Shown: positions 50,253-62,972 of the stretch, one piece after another
How the letters are laid out: each line of letters opens with the position of its first letter
Numbering within the stretch: position 1 is the first letter of the stretch
Source of the DNA: Closterium sp. NIES-65
Lineage: Eukaryota; Streptophyta; Zygnematophyceae; Desmidiales; Closteriaceae
DNA: 64,000 nt
Direction of reading: 5' to 3'
Assembly (NCBI GenBank): GCA_948144175.1
Contig: CANXME010002538.1
Span: 1,517,501 to 1,581,500 of the forward strand
Position numbers and translations under genes: made by a program
Notes under the pieces: generated by a model
What the model saw: the letters and a program-made list of their open reading frames with translations, nothing else
Told to the model about the DNA's origin: nothing
Databases searched by the model: none

Positions 50253-53200
50253 ATGGCCTCCCCTAGTGTTCTCACCTTTGACGCTGAGGGTGGGGCAGTT
50301 GACTTTGAGGTCTGGGTAGATGATCTACAGCTTTTCTTACAGTGCGATAGGGCAGACGGTCTCTCCCTGTTTGACCTCACTTCAGGTGCCTCTCCTGCCC
50401 CTGCTGCTGATGGTGACGCCACTATTCGCTCACAGTGGGCCATGCGTGAACCTGCTGCTCGCCTTGCTGTGCGCTGCCACTTATCGACCACTGAGCGTGC
50501 ACACTTTAGCAAGTACAAGAGTGCTCAGACCTTGTACAACGCTGTAGTTGCACGCTACTCTTCCCCTGCCACTGCTGCACTGAGCCGCCTCATGCTACCG
50601 TACCTCTTCCTTGACCTTGCTGCCTTTTCCACAGTCGCTGACCTCATTACGCACCTCCGCACTAGTGACACTCGCTAGCGCGCTGCGTTTCCTGCTGAGT
50701 TCTGCGCCAAGAAACCCCCCCCCATGTACATCACCCTCTACTACATAGTCACCCGGCTCCCTGACTCTCTCCGCGTAGTTAGGGACCACTTCCTCTCAGT
50801 TTGCCCCACCACTCTCACCGTTGACCTCCTCGAGAAGGCCCTCCTAGCAGCAAAGAAGAGTATAGTTGCTGTAGGAGCCTCTCGTGGTGACCCTCGCACC
50901 CCCGTCTTTGAGGGGTGTTCTCCCTCCCCCCTCTTGCCCTCTTTTGCCTTTGCTGCTGTGGCCGACCTCGTTGGTTTCGAGTTGGTCGGCGCTGCGTCTG
51001 CCCCGAGCGGGAGACGCGGCACCGGCAAGGGCAAGGGGGGCAAGGGCGCTGAAGGGGCTAGCGGGGGCGGTGGAGATGGTGGTGGAGGCAGTGGAGGGAG
51101 TGGGGGTGGTGGTGGGAGTGGTGCCAGGGGTGGCGACGGCGGCGGCAGCAGTGGAGGCGGCGGAGGCGGTGGTGGTGGCGGAGGGAGCGGAGGCGGCGGA
51201 GGTGGCGGAGGAGGCGGAGGTGGAGGAGGCGGCGGAGGCGGCGGCGGCGGCAGCGGTGGTGGAGCGGGTCGCGACTCTGCGCAGAGGAGTGGCTCAGGTG
51301 GTGGTCCGCGCTAGCAGCAGCGGAGTGGTGTGAACCTGTCCCCTCAGCAGCTTCGTGAGTGGTACGCTGCGCGTCAGCGCGGTGGGGGTTTTGGTCCCTG
51401 CACTTATGTCCTCGGTACCAGCGACCAGGCTGGTGAGCAGTGCGGAGGCCTGCACTCCACCCAGCGCTGCTTCGGTCGCCTGACGGACGCGTGGCGTCGC
51501 CAGTTCCCAGAGGCATGAGAGATCCCTCGCTGGGGAGATTTGTCTAGGGCGGGGGTTGCCATCTTTGATCTTGACTATGATGCTATCCTTGCTGCCATGT
51601 ATTCTGTGACTACTAGTGTTGAGGGTGACTGTTACCTGTGTGTACCGCCTGACCCGTGCATTGAGGCCACCGCTCTAGGTGCTGGTGAGGCTGCTGCTCT
51701 AGGTGCTAGTGCGTCTGCTGCCTGAGGTGCCAGTGCGTCTGCTGCCCTAGGTGTTGGTGAGTCTGCTCTCTCAAGTACTACGTCGGCTCAGGCCTTCCAC
51801 ACCTTCACCCTTGACTCGGGTGCGTCCCGCTCCTTCTTTCGAGACCGCACCACTCTTACGCCGCTTAGTCGGCCGATTGCAGTCTCCGAGGCAGACCCCT
51901 CTGGGGTTCCTGACCTTGCTAGTTTCTCCACTGTCTTACCGTGCCCGGCAGACCCCTCTAGCACCCTGTCAGGTCTCTACCTCCCCTCGTTCTCTACAAA
52001 CTTGGTGAGTGGAGAGGACCTACAGGATAGGGGGGTTGACCAGTTCACTCTTGTGAGTCAGCGAGTGACCCACTGCACGTGTGCTCGGACAGGCGGACAC
52101 TTGGCCACGTTCACCCGTCGGCCGGGGTCGAGCCTGTGAACCGTTACTACTGCGTCTCCGCCGCCTGCTGAGTCTGCCCAGGTAGCTGTGTCGAGTCAGG
52201 TGTTTGCTGCAGCGTCCAGGTCTGGTCCTGAGTCTGCTCCCTGCTCTTTTCGTCTGCTATCCCACCAGACTCTCCTTTTGCACCACCGCCTTGGTCACCC
52301 CTCCTTGCCTCGTCTCCGAGGCATGGCATCCCGTGTCCTTGTCTCTGGTCTCCCTCGGTCTCTCCCTCCCCTACCAACGGCGCCTGTTCCTACCTGCGTC
52401 CCCTGCGTCGAGGGGCGATAGAGCGCCGCGCCTCACTCCCCCGAGTTTCCTCTGACAGAGGCTCCGCTACAAACTCTCCACATCGACGTGTGGGGCCCAG
52501 CCCGCGTCAGTGGGCAGGGGCGCGAGCGGTACTTCCTGCTGGTGGTTGACGACTACTCGCATTACACCACAGTCTTCCCCTTGCGCAGGAAGGGTCACGT
52601 CACTGAGGTGTTGATCGACTGGATCCACGCAGCTCGTCTCCAGCTCAGAGAGAGTTTCGGCTCGGACTTTCCTGTTCTGCGTCTGCACTCGAACAGAGGC
52701 GGGGAGTTTTCCTCTGCCCGTCTGGGAGCCTTCTGTTGTACACAGGGCATCCACTAGACCTTCACACTTCCGGCCCCTCCACAGCAAAATGGGATTGGTG
52801 AGCGCCGCATTGGCATGGTCATGGATGTCGCTCGTACGTCCATGATGCATGCGGCTGCCTCCCATTTTCTGTGGTCATTTGCGGTTCAGTACGCTGCGCA
52901 TCAGCTCAACCTTCAGCCCCGGGTCTCCTTGCTAGAGACCTCCCCTGCCTTGCGGTGGACCGGGAAGGTTGGCGATGCGTCTGCGTTTCGGGTCTGGGGA
53001 TCTCGGGAGTTTGATCGCGACTTGTCTACAGACAAGCTGTCCCCCCGTGCTGTTCCCTGCGTCTTCCTTGGCTTCCCCCCTGAAGCGCTTGGGTGGCAGT
53101 TTTACCACCCCACCTCGCGCCGTGTTCTGTCCTCCCAGGACGTCACCTTTGACGAGTTGGTGCCTTACTACCATCTCATCCCCTACCGCACTGCGCCTCT

Positions 53201-53321
53201 CCCCCCGCCGCCGCTCTTCCTTGCGCCAGGTCCTCCCCCGGTAGACCCCCTCCCCCCTCAGGGTCCTGCCCCGTCAGGTGTGTCCCAAGTAGACGCAGTC
53301 AAGCCTGTCGAGGTAGTTGTT
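50253..53321 (+). pseudogene. C8 gag, protease and integrase, multiple stops
   Basis: ATG at 50253 (MASPSVLTFDAEGGAVDFE). Stops: 50676 (TAC to TAG), 51312 (CAG to TAG), 51516, 51723, 52137, 52422 and 52756 (the last two CAG to TAG). The Pro run before MYITLYY has nine C's and keeps frame. The knuckle GPCTYVLGTSDQAGEQCGGLHSTQRCF has the family spacing. The protease DSG is intact. In integrase the middle catalytic Asp is Asn (LHSNRGGEF). The frame then reads cleanly into PLFLAPGPPPVDPL and VSQVDAVKPVEVVV, where the C9 LTR starts. Confidence 0.9.
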
Positions 53322-53447
53322 TGTCAGATTTGTATGACATAGCTGTTGTAGGCTATAGTGGGGTAGCACATATGGGGTACAGCTTTCTAGGGTTGTATTT
53401 GTACCCAACTTTCACTTAGTCATTTCATTCTCGTTCTAACTTTCTCA
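53322..53447 (+). repeat. C9 5' LTR
   Basis: 126 bp, TGTCAGATTTGTATGACA to TAACTTTCTCA. It is closest to the C2 LTRs, indicating a C2-type source. Confidence 0.9.
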
Positions 53448-53490
53448 TGGTTTCGAGCAGGTTCCCTCATGGGAACTATGCCTAGGGCCC
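53448..53490 (+). promoter_or_regulatory. C9 primer site and leader hairpin
   Basis: TGGTTTCGAGCAG (one change from the C2 site), stem GTTCCC / GGGAAC with loop TCAT (53461-53476), GGGCCCACC at 53485. Confidence 0.85.
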
Positions 53491-53559
53491 ACCACATCTA
53501 CTTTTTTTTTTCTTGCCCAGAGCGTGCTCTGCCCGAGTCGCGCTCCTTTCTCTCGACTC

Positions 53560-54330
53560 CGTCGCGCCACCCTCGCAGCCCCGACACCCTAGCAGCCCCG
53601 CCTAGACCTACGGCCCCGGCGCCGCCCTGTACCGGCCTCGCCGCCCTTCACTAGCGGCCCCGCCGCCCTTCAGTGCGGCCTCGCCACCCTTCGCTGCGGC
53701 CCCGCCGCCCTTCGCTGTGGCCCCGCCACCCTTCGCTGCGGCCTTGCCGCCCTTCGCTGTGGACCCGCCGCCCTTCGCTACGGCCTCGCCGCCCTTCGCC
53801 GCGGCCCCGTCGCCCTTCTCTGCGGCTCCGCCGCCCTTCGCTGCGCCCCCCCCCGCCTCTCTCGCTGCAGCCCCGCCGCCTCTCTCGCTGCGGCCCCGCC
53901 GCCTACCTTGCGGCCCTGCCGCCCTTCGCTGCGGCCTCGCCGCCCTTCTCTGCGGCCCCGCCGCCCTTCGCTGCGGCCTCGCCGCCTCTCTCGCTGCGGC
54001 CCCGCCGCCTACCTTGCGGCCCCGCCACCCTTCGCTGCGGCCGCGCCGCCCCTCTCGCTACGGCCCCGCCGCCCCTCTCGCTGCGGCCCCGAAGCCTACC
54101 TTACGGCCCCACCGCCCTTCGCTGCGGCCCCGCCGCCCCTCTCGCTGCAGCCCCGCCACCTACCTTGCGGCCCCGCCACCCTACGCCACCGAGCCGCCCG
54201 CACCGCTAAGCCGCCCGAGCCGCCCAAACCGCCCGAGCCGCCCAAGCTACCCGAGCCGCCCGAGCCGCCCGAGACGCCCGAGCCGCCCGAGCTGCCCGAG
54301 CCGCCTGAGCCGCTGAGGAGCCGAGCCGCT
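53560..54330 (+). repeat. C9 leader repeats
   Basis: About 27 units around GCGGCCCCGCCGCCCTTCGCT (53640-54180), then a (GAGCCGCCC)n block (54185-54310). Confidence 0.9.
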
Positions 54331-54498
54331 AGTGCCGCAGAGCCGCAGTTGCTGCTGAGCCGTCCGTGTTGCCCGAGCAGCCGTGTTGCCGAGCTGCTTT
54401 GCTTCTGAGCTGCACGAACCGCCCTGTCTGGTGAGAGCAGCGCTTCTGTCACTTCACTGCCCCTGTCCTACCGTTAGTGCTATTAGTCTACTGCTGTC

Positions 54499-56378
54499 AT
54501 GGCTACCCCCAGTGTTCTTGCTTTTGACGCTGAGGGTCGGGCCATTGACTTTGGGGTCTGGTTAGATGACCTGCAGCTTTTCCTACAGTGCGATAGGTCA
54601 GACGGTCTTTCCCTCTTTGACCTCACCTCTGGCGCCTCTCCTGCCCCTGCTGCTGACGCTGACGCCACTGTTCGCTCCCAGTGGGCCACGCGCGATGCTG
54701 TTGCACGTCTTGCTGTGCGTCGTCACCTGCCTACCACTGAGCGCGCGCACTTTAGTCTGTACAAGAGTTCTCAGACCTTGTACGACGCTGTAGTTGCGCG
54801 CTACTCTTCCCCTGCCACTGCTGCACTGAGCCGCCTCATGCTACCTTACCTCATCCCTGACCTTGCTGCCTTTCCCACACTCGCTGACCTCATTACGCAC
54901 CTCCGCACTAGTGACACTCGCTACCGCGCTGTGCTTCCTGCTGAGTTCTGCGCCAAGAACCCCCCCCCCCCCCCCCCCATGTACATCACTCTCTATTACA
55001 TAGTCACCCGCCTCCCTGACTCCCTTCGTGTAGTCAGGGACCACTTCCTCTTTGTCTGTCCCACCAATCTCACTGTTGACCTCCTAGAGAAGGCCCTCCT
55101 AGCAGCGGAGAAGAGCATAGACGCTGTAGGAGCCTCTCGTGATGACCCTCGCACCCCCATCTTTGAGGGGTGTTCCCCTTCCCCCCTTTGCCCTCTGTGG
55201 CCTCTGCTGCTGCGGCCGACCTCGTTGGTCTTGAGTCGGTCGGTGCAGCGTCTGCCCCTAGCGGGAGACACCGCTCTGGCAAGGGCAAGGGGGGCAAGGG
55301 CGCGGGTGGAGCTAGCGGGGGTGGTGGAGGTGGCGGTGGAGGCGGCGGAGGGAGTGGGAGTGGTGGTGGGAGTGGTGGCGGGGGTGGTGGTGTCGGTGGC
55401 AGCAGTGGCGGCGGAGGCAGCGGAGGCGGTAGCGGTGGGAGCGGAGGCGGCGGTGGTGGCGGAGGTGGAGGAGGTGGAGCCGGTCAGGGTGGCGCTTCGC
55501 AGCGGAGCAGCTCCGGTGGTGTTCAGCGCCAGCAACTGCAGCAGCAGCGTTCTCGGGAAATCCCCCCCCCTCTGCAGCTCCGTGAGTGGTACGCGCAACG
55601 TCATCGGGGTGGGGGTTTTGGTCCGTGCGCCTACCTCCTTCACACCGGCGACTGTGCGGGTGAGCAGTGTGGGGGTGCCCACCCCACCTCGCGCTGCTTT
55701 GGCCGCCTGACGGACGCTTGGCGTCAGCAGTTCCCGGAGGCTACTGAGATACCCTGCTGGGGGGAGCTGGGTAGGGCACGTGTAGCTATCTATGATCTTG
55801 ACTTTGATGCTATCCTTGCTGCCATGTATGCTGTGACTATTAGTGATGAGGGTGACTGTTACCGGTGTTTCCCGCCAGACCCGGGCATTGGGACTGCTGC
55901 TCTAGGTGCTGGTGAGGCTGCTGCTCTAGGTGCCAATACGTCTGGGTCCTCAGGTGCTGGTGAGGCTGCGCTCTCAGGTACCACGTCGGCTTCGGCCTCC
56001 CTCACCTTCACACTTGACTTAGGGGCTTCTCGCTCCTTGTTTCGAGACCGCACCACACTCACGCCGCTTGGCCGGCCGGTTGCAGTCTCCATGGCAGACC
56101 CCTCTAGGGGTCCTGTCCTCTCTCACTTCTCCACTGTCCTCCCGTGTTCGGCTGCCCCCTCTGACACCTTGTCTAGTCTTTACCTCCCCTCGTTCTCGAC
56201 GAACTTGGTGAGTGGTGCTGACCTGCAGGATGCGGGAGTTCACCAGTTTACTCTTGCGAGTCAGCGGGTGACCCACTGCTCGGACGCCCGCACAGGACGG
56301 CACCTGGCCACGTTTACGCGTCGGCTGGGGTCGAGCCTCTACACCCTGACCACTCGGTCTTCTCCTATCCCTGCGTAT
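54499..56378 (+). pseudogene. C9 gag and protease
   Basis: ATG at 54499 (MATPSVLAFDAEGRAIDFG). Gag is open through a 19-base C run (54960-54978) that encodes six prolines and keeps frame. A one-base loss near 55178 shifts it; the second frame (from 55170) continues with the Gly-rich tail, the knuckle (GPCAYLLHTGDCAGEQCGGAHPTSRCF) and the protease. The active site reads LDLGA instead of LDSGA. The product would end at the C9-C10 joint (IPAYAWFLPGAT). Confidence 0.9.
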
Positions 56379-59300
56379 GCTTGGTTTCTCCCAGGAGCAA
56401 CATAGCGTGCAAGAATGCTAAGAGGGTATGCAAGGTCAGGTCGTGTGCAGGCCATCAGGTACATGAGGCAGCCAACAAGCTCTGGGTATGGGCCACTCGG
56501 CTCTATGGACTCATCCGAAGGTAGAGCTGAGAGCGAGTGGCGAGTAGACAAAGGAGTGGCCTAAGGCAAGGAGTACGTGAAGCGGAAGCGCTGAAGGACC
56601 TGCTGCACCATGTGTGACTGAGTCAGGGTAATGGTGCGGCGTGCTCTGTCCCGGGTGATCTGCAAGCCAAGGTAGCTGCGCAGTTCACCCACATCTGTGC
56701 ACGTGTGTCTATTCTACAGCTCGGACTTCACGTGGGCGAGTCGAGCAGTGTCAGGCGTGGCAAAGACCAAGTCGTCGACGTACACGAGGATGTAGAATGG
56801 CGGCAAAGATGTGTCGGTGAGTAGAAACAGCGACGGGTAAGCAGTAGAGGGAGCAAACCCAAGAGCCGCAAGCGTAGTCCTCAGTGTGATGTGCCACTCA
56901 CACGGTGCCTGGCGGAGACCGTAGACTGGCCGTTGGAGGCTCCACTTGGTGCCAGGAGGAAAAGTCCCAGTGAAGCCAGGTAGACGGCGCAGCCAGATCT
57001 CCTCGTGCAGGCTACCCTGTAAGAAAACAGTGCTGAAGTCAAGGGAGTGAAGCTCGTAGTCGTGCTGAGCGGCTATGTGCAGCAGCACCCAAAGAGTGGT
57101 CATCTTGGAGGTGGGAGAGAAGGTCTGAAAGTAGTCAACTCCCTGCCGCTGACTGAAGCCAGGAGCCACGTACCGCGCCTTGAAGACAGGTGGAGAACCT
57201 GGCGGCTGCTTCACCCTGAAGATCCACATGCCACTGACGATGTTCGCCCCAGGTGGGGGAACCGCGTCAACGTAGGTGCCTGTGAACTTCCAGAAAGCCA
57301 TCTTTGCATCCATAGCTGCCTGCCACTGAGAGGAGTAGGGACCCTCTACGGCCTCCGCGTAAGAGCGCGGAGTCGGGATGTCAAGTGCATCCGGGTCTCC
57401 CTCAGGGGTAAGCAGTACGGACACGAGATGAGGTGAAGCAGCAGCCAGACACTGGAACTCCTCCTGCCTCTCCTCAAGGACGTCCGTGCCAAGAGCACAC
57501 TCACCCTCGACGGATGGAGGACAGACAGACGCACACTCAGCAACAAGACTAGCAGCGTAGTCTAGACGACAGCGAGCAGCAAAGTCGGCGAGCTCAGCAA
57601 CTATAGCAGACGCAGCAGTGGACTCAAAGGAAGGGTCAGTGACGTCAGTAGCAAGGAGACGCGTGATAGTAGGACTGGCAGCACGAAGAGAGTCCGACTC
57701 CGAGTCGGCAAGTGCAAGAAGAGAGGACCCAGGAGGAGAAGGCAAAGGGGCACGTAGAGGAGCAGTGGACGGATGCAGAGACATCTAGTGCATGCCAGGG
57801 ACAAGAGGAGGAAGCGGACGAGCAGTACGACCACTAGTGCGAGCAGCACGAACACGCGACGCAGGACGAGACGCACGCTCACGACGCTCAGCAAGACCTC
57901 CAGTAGGACCAGTGTAGGGAGAAGGAGCACGCAGTAGGGAGGCCGGCGGTAACTGTGACTGTGACTGGATAGGCGGTGGACACTCTAAGGGAGGAGGAAG
58001 ACCAAGAACCTGCTGAAGGAGCCGAACAAAGTACGGCTGAGGCCGCGCAGCGACTCCAGACACAGCAGGGACAACACCAGCACCCTCAGCAGCAGCACCT
58101 GCGCCAATAGCACCTCCAGCTGCAGTACCTCCAGCAGCACCAGCAGCACCCGCAGCAAGACCAGAACAAACAGCAGTAGCCTCAACGCCAACACCCTCAG
58201 CAGCTCCAGCGCCAGTCGAACCCGCAGGTCTAGCAACTCCAGGACTTTAAGTACGAGCACCTTCGGGACCGGCGGGACCAGCACCCTTGGTAGCCAAAGA
58301 AGTCCTAGCGGTACTCCTTAAGCGCTGGGCAAACCACTCGCGCAGCTCCTGTGAAGAGAGTGGCTCCCGCCGAGACGAAGCACCCGGAGAACCTCCAGGC
58401 CCAGCACCGCCAGACGCCACACGAGCAGGCCCAGCGGCCGCAGGCTCCGCACCCCCAGGCTCAGCACCCCCAGGCGTAGCACCTCCAGGCTCAGCACCCC
58501 CAGGCTCAGTACCCCCAGTCGCAGCACCCCCAGGCTCATCATCCCCAGAAGGACCACCTGTAGGCCCAGCACCCCCAAGCGTAGCACCCACACGCTCAGC
58601 ACCCCCAGAGTCAGCACCCCCAGGCTCAGCACCCTCAGCAGCACCACAGTCACCAGTAACCTCAACATGCTCGACTGCGTCTACCTGGAACACACCTGAC
58701 GGGGGAGGGGATCTACCGGAGGGGGACCTGGCACAGGGAAGAGCGGTGGCGGGGGGAGGGACGGAGTGCGGTAGGGGAAGAGGCGGTAGTAGGGGACTGA
58801 CTCGTCGAACGTGACGTCTTGGGAGGACAGAACACGACGAGAGGAGGGGTGGTAGAACTGCCACCCTGGTGCGTCAGGGGGGAAGCCAAGGAAGACACAG
58901 GGAGCAGCACGAGGGGACAGCTTGTCCGTAGACAAGTCGCGGACAAACGCCCGAGATCCCCAGACACGGAACGCAGACGCATCGCCCACCTTCCCCATCC
59001 ACAGCAAAGTTGGGGAGGTCTCCGGCATGGAGACCCTGGGGTGAAGGTTGATCTGATGCGCCGCGTACCGAACCGCAAACGGCCACAGAAAATGGGGGGC
59101 AGCCGCATGCATCATGGACGTACGAGCGACGTCCATGACCATGCCAATGCGGCGCTCAACAATCCCATTTTGTTGTGGAGAGTCCAGAAGCATAAAGGTC
59201 TGGCGGATGCCTCGCGCACGGTATTAGGCTCACAGAAAGCCAGAGGAGAACTCTCCGCCTCGGTCAGAGTGCAGACGCAGAACAGGAAAGTCTCAGCCAA

Positions 59301-61661
59301 AGCTCCTCCTCAGCTGGAGACGAGCTGCGCGGATCTAGTCGATCAACACCTCAGTGACATCACCCTTGCTGCGCAAGGGGAAGACTGTGGTGTAACGCGA
59401 GTAGTCTTCAGCCACCAGCAGGAAGTAGCGCTCATGACCGTGTCCACGGACGCAGGCCGGGCCCCACACGTCGATGTGAAGAGTCTGCAGCGGGGCCTCT
59501 GTCGGGGGAAACTGAGAGGAGTGAGGGGCAGCCCGCAGCCGCCCTCGACACAGGGGACGCAGGAAGGGCCAGGCCCGGGAGGAAGGGGAGGGAGGGACCG
59601 GGGAAGACCAGAGAAAAGGACACGGGAGGCCATGCCCCGGAGACGAGGAAGGGAGGGGTGACCAAGGCGGTGGTGCCACAGGAGAGTCTCGCGAGACAGG
59701 AGGCGACACGAGCAGGGGGCAGACTCAGGACCAGACCTGGACGCTGCAGCAAACACCTGACCCGACGCAGCTACCTGACGAGAGGCAGGGACAAGAGGAG
59801 ACTCAGTGGTCAGTGTGTACAGGCTCGACCCCGGCCGACGCATAAAAGTGTCCAGGTGCAGGCCTGTGCGAGCGTCCGAGCAGTGGGTCACCCGCTGACT
59901 CGCAGGAGTAAACTTGTGAACCCCCGCATCCTGTAGGTCAGCACCACTCACCAAGTTCGTAGAGAATGAGGGGAGGTAAAGACCAGACAAGGTGCCAGTG
60001 GGGGCAGCCAGACACGGGAGGACAGTGGAGAAGTGAGAAAGGACAGGACCCCCAGAGGGATCTGCCAGGGAGACTGCAACCGGCAGACCAAGCGGCGTAA
60101 GTGTGGTGCGGTCTCGAAAGAAGGAGCAAGAAGCCCCTGAGTCAAGTGTGAAGGTGAGGGAGGCCGAAGCCGACGCGGTACCTGAGAGAGCAGACTCACT
60201 AGCACCTGAGGACGCAGACGCACTGGCACCTAGAGCAGCACCCTCACCAGTACCTAGAGCAGCAGTCTCAATGCCCGGGTCAGGCGGGAAACACTAGTAC
60301 CAGTCACCCTAATCACTAATAGTCACAGCATATAAGGCAGCAAGAATAGCATCAAAGTCAAGGTCAAAGACAGGTACACCCGCCCTAGAAAGCTCACCCC
60401 AGCGGGGGATCTCAGTGGCCTGCGGGAACTGGTGACGCCAAGCGTTCGTCAGGCGGCCAAAGCAGCGCTGGGTGGGGTGTGCACCCCCACACTGCTCACC
60501 CGCACGGTCGCCAGTGCGTAGGACGTAGGCGCACGGACCAAAACCCCCACCACGCTCACGTTCAGGGTACCACTCACGGAGCTGCTGAGGGGGGGGGTTG
60601 TCCCGAGAACGCTGCTGGTGCTGCTGCTGGCGCTGACCACCACCGGAGCCGCTCCGCTGCGAAGCACCACCCTGACCAGCTCAACCTCCTCCACCACCGC
60701 CTCCTCCACCTCCGCCACCACCGCTGCCTCCGCTCCCACCGCTACCGCCTCCGCCACCTCCGCCTCCACTGCCGCCACCGACACCTCCACCCCTGCCACC
60801 ACTCCCACCGCCACCCCCACTCCCTCCGCCGCCTCCACCGCCACCTCCACCACCCCCGCTCACTCCTCCTACGCCCTTGCCCCCCTTGCCCTTGCCAAAG
60901 CGGCGTCTCCCGCTAGGGGCAGATGCCGCACCTACCGACTCAAGACCAATGAGGTCGGCTGCAGCAGCACAGGCGACAGGGGGCAAAAGGGGGAAAGGAG
61001 AACACCCCTCAAAGATGGGGGTGCGAGGGTCACCATGAGAGGCTCCTATAGCGACTATGCTCTTCTCCACTGCTAGGAGGGCCTTCTCTAGGAGTTCAAC
61101 AGTGAGAGTGGTGGGACAGACTGAGAGGAAGTGGTCTGTGACTACACGAAGGGAGTCAGGGAGGCGGGTGACTATATAATAGAGAGTGATGTACATGGGG
61201 GGGGGGGGGGTTCTTGGCGCAGAACTCAGCAAGAAGCGAGTAGCGAGTGTCACTAGTGCGGAGGTGCGTAATGAGGTCAGCAACTGTGGGAAAGGCAGCA
61301 AGGTCAGGGAAGAGGTACGGTAGCATGAGGCGGCTCAATGCAGCAGTGGCAGGGGAAGAGTAGCGCGCAACTACAGCATCGTACAAGGTCTGAGCACTCT
61401 TGTACTGACTAAAGTGTGCGCGCTCAGTGGTAGGCAGGGATGCACAGCAAGATGTGCAGCAGCATCGCGAGTGGCCCACTGTGAGCGAATAGTGGCGTCG
61501 GCATCGGCAGCGGGGGCAAGGGAGGCACCAGAGGTGAGGTCAAAGAGGGGGAGACCGTCTGCCCTATCGCACTGGAGGAAAAGCTGTAGGTCATCTACCC
61601 AGACGTCAAAGTCAATGGCCCGACCCTCAGCATCAAAAGCGAGAACACTAGGGGTGGCCAT
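56379..61661 (-). pseudogene. C10 gag-pol, multiple breaks
   Basis: ATG at 61661 (MATPSVLAFDAEGRAIDFD). A small deletion near 61440 and a 14-base G run (61197-61210, 13 in C1 and C2) each shift the gag frame; a second ~10-bp loss lies near 61232. The Gly-rich tail and knuckle (GPCAYVLRTGDRAGEQCGG) follow, then protease, integrase (stops near 59338, TGG to TAG, and 59223, TAC to TAA), linker with GAEPGG repeats, and a long RT frame (57784-56714) with YVDD at about 56775. The frame ends in the TAG at the SELQKR codon shared with C1 and C3. A short RNase H start (HSLSALPSDESIEPSG) precedes the C9 joint. Confidence 0.9.
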
Positions 61662-61849
61662 TACAGCAGTAGACTAGCACTGCTATTTGTAGAGTAGGGG
61701 CAGTGCAGTGACAGAGGCGCTGCTCTCACCAGACAGGGCGGTTCGGGCAGCTCGGCAGCACAGCAGCTCGGCAACACGGCGGCTCGGGCGACTCGGGCGG
61801 CTCGGCAGCAACTGTGGCTCGGCACCACCCGCGGGTCGGCTCCTCAGCT

Positions 61850-62710
61850 GCGCAGGCGGCTCGGGCGGCTCGGGCGGCTCGGGCAGCTCTGGCGGCTCGG
61901 GCGGCTCGGGCGGCTCGGGCGGCTCGGGCGGCTCGGGCGGAACGGGCGGCTAGGGCGTCTCGGCTGCGTAGGGCGGCAGGGCCGCTGGTAGGGCGGCAGG
62001 GCCGCTGGTAGGGCGGCGGGGCCGCTGGTAGGGTGGCGGGGCCGCTGGTAGGGCGGCGGGGCCGCACGTAGGGTGGTGGGGCCGCTAGTAGGGCGGCGGG
62101 GCCGCTGGTAGGGCGGCGGGGCCACTGGTAGGGTGGCGGGGCCGCTGGGAGGGCAGCGGGGCCACAGGTAGGGCGGCGGGGCCGCTGGTAGGGCGGCTGG
62201 GCCGCTGGTAGGGCGGCAGGGCCGCAGGTAGGGCGGCGAGGCCGCTGGTAGGGCGGCGGAGCCGCAGGTAGGGCGGCGGGGCCGCTGGTAGGGCGACGGG
62301 GCCGCAAGTAGGGCAAAGGGGACGGGTCTAAGGTAGGGCGATGGGGCCGGTACTCAGGTAGGGCGACAGGGCCGGGGCCGGGGCGCAGGTAGGGCGACGG
62401 GGCCTGGGTCGGAGGTGGGGCGACGGGGCCGGGGTCGCAAGTAGGGTGACGGGGCCAGGGCCGGAGCGCAGGTAAGGCGACGGGGCTAGGGCCGGGGCGG
62501 CACGTATAGCAGCGGGGCCAGGGTCGCAGTGGGGCTACGGAGCCGGGGTCGCAAGTAGGGCGACGGGTCTGGGGTCTCATGTAAAGCGACGGGGCCGGGG
62601 CGCAGGTAGGGCGACTGGGCCGGGGCGTTGGTAGGGCGACGGGGCCGAGGCGCAGGTAGGGCGACGGGGCCGGGGTTGTAGGTAGGGCTACGGGGTTGCT
62701 AGGGCTACGA
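61850..62710 (-). repeat. C10 leader repeats
   Basis: A 9-bp (GGCTCGGGC)n block (61855-61945), then about 35 units of 19-22 bp around GGCGGGGCCGCTGGTAGG. Confidence 0.88.
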
Positions 62711-62831
62711 ATCAGGGGCCGCTTAGGCGGCGCTACGTGGCCGCTAGGGCGGCTCGATGAAGGCAGAGAGGGGAGCGCGACTCAGGGAGCGCGCTCCGGG
62801 CAGGAAAAAAAAATAAAACTTTCGATGTGGT

Positions 62832-62874
62832 GGGCCCTAGGCACAGTTCCCACGAGGGAACCTGGTCGATATCA
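62832..62874 (-). promoter_or_regulatory. C10 primer site and leader hairpin
   Basis: TGATATCGACCAGG (two changes from C2), stem GTTCCC / GGGAAC with loop TCGT (62846-62861), GGGCCCACC at 62832-62837. The altered primer site may pair less well. Confidence 0.8.
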
Positions 62875-62972
62875 TGAGAAAGTTGATGAAAGTGGTACAA
62901 ATGTGCAACCCTAGAAATGTGTACCCCATGTAGGCTACCCCACTACAGCCTACACAACAATATAATTTGACA
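62875..62972 (-). repeat. C10 5' LTR, shortened
   Basis: 98 bp, TGTCAAATTATATTG to CTTTCTCA. It lacks about 30 bp of the TCACTTAGTCATTTC region present in C2 and C9. The GGGGTACA...TTGTACC repeat is kept. Confidence 0.82.

Larger units (their letters stand above)
49183..53321 (+). mobile_element. C8: Copia element, 3' part missing
   Basis: A plus-strand element inserted into the pre-RT block of C6. It has a 5' LTR (49183-49313), primer site, leader, gag, protease, integrase and the start of the linker. It is cut at 53321 by the C9 LTR, so RT, RNase H and its own 3' LTR are not seen. The left flank is cgttg; the partner copy cannot be located. Confidence 0.88.
53322..56378 (+). mobile_element. 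C9: 5' part of a Copia element
   Basis: It starts with a 126-bp LTR inserted into the C8 linker and continues with primer site, leader, gag and protease. Near 56378 the sequence switches to the minus-strand RNase H region of C10 (TTTCTCCCAGGAGCAACATAG). The joint lies downstream of the protease. Everything 3' of it is missing. Confidence 0.88.
56379..62972 (-). mobile_element. C10: Copia element lacking its 3' end
   Basis: A minus-strand element with a 98-bp 5' LTR (62875-62972), primer site, leader, gag, protease, integrase, linker and RT. It breaks off early in the RNase H region at the joint with C9. It starts within the leader of C11. No 3' LTR remains, so the duplication cannot be tested (right flank cggtg). 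Confidence 0.88.

Noticed and set aside
49388-50266. Pro/Arg-rich protein fused to the C8 gag start
   Set aside because: The frame runs through the leader repeats and stops just inside gag in a different frame from the conserved protein.
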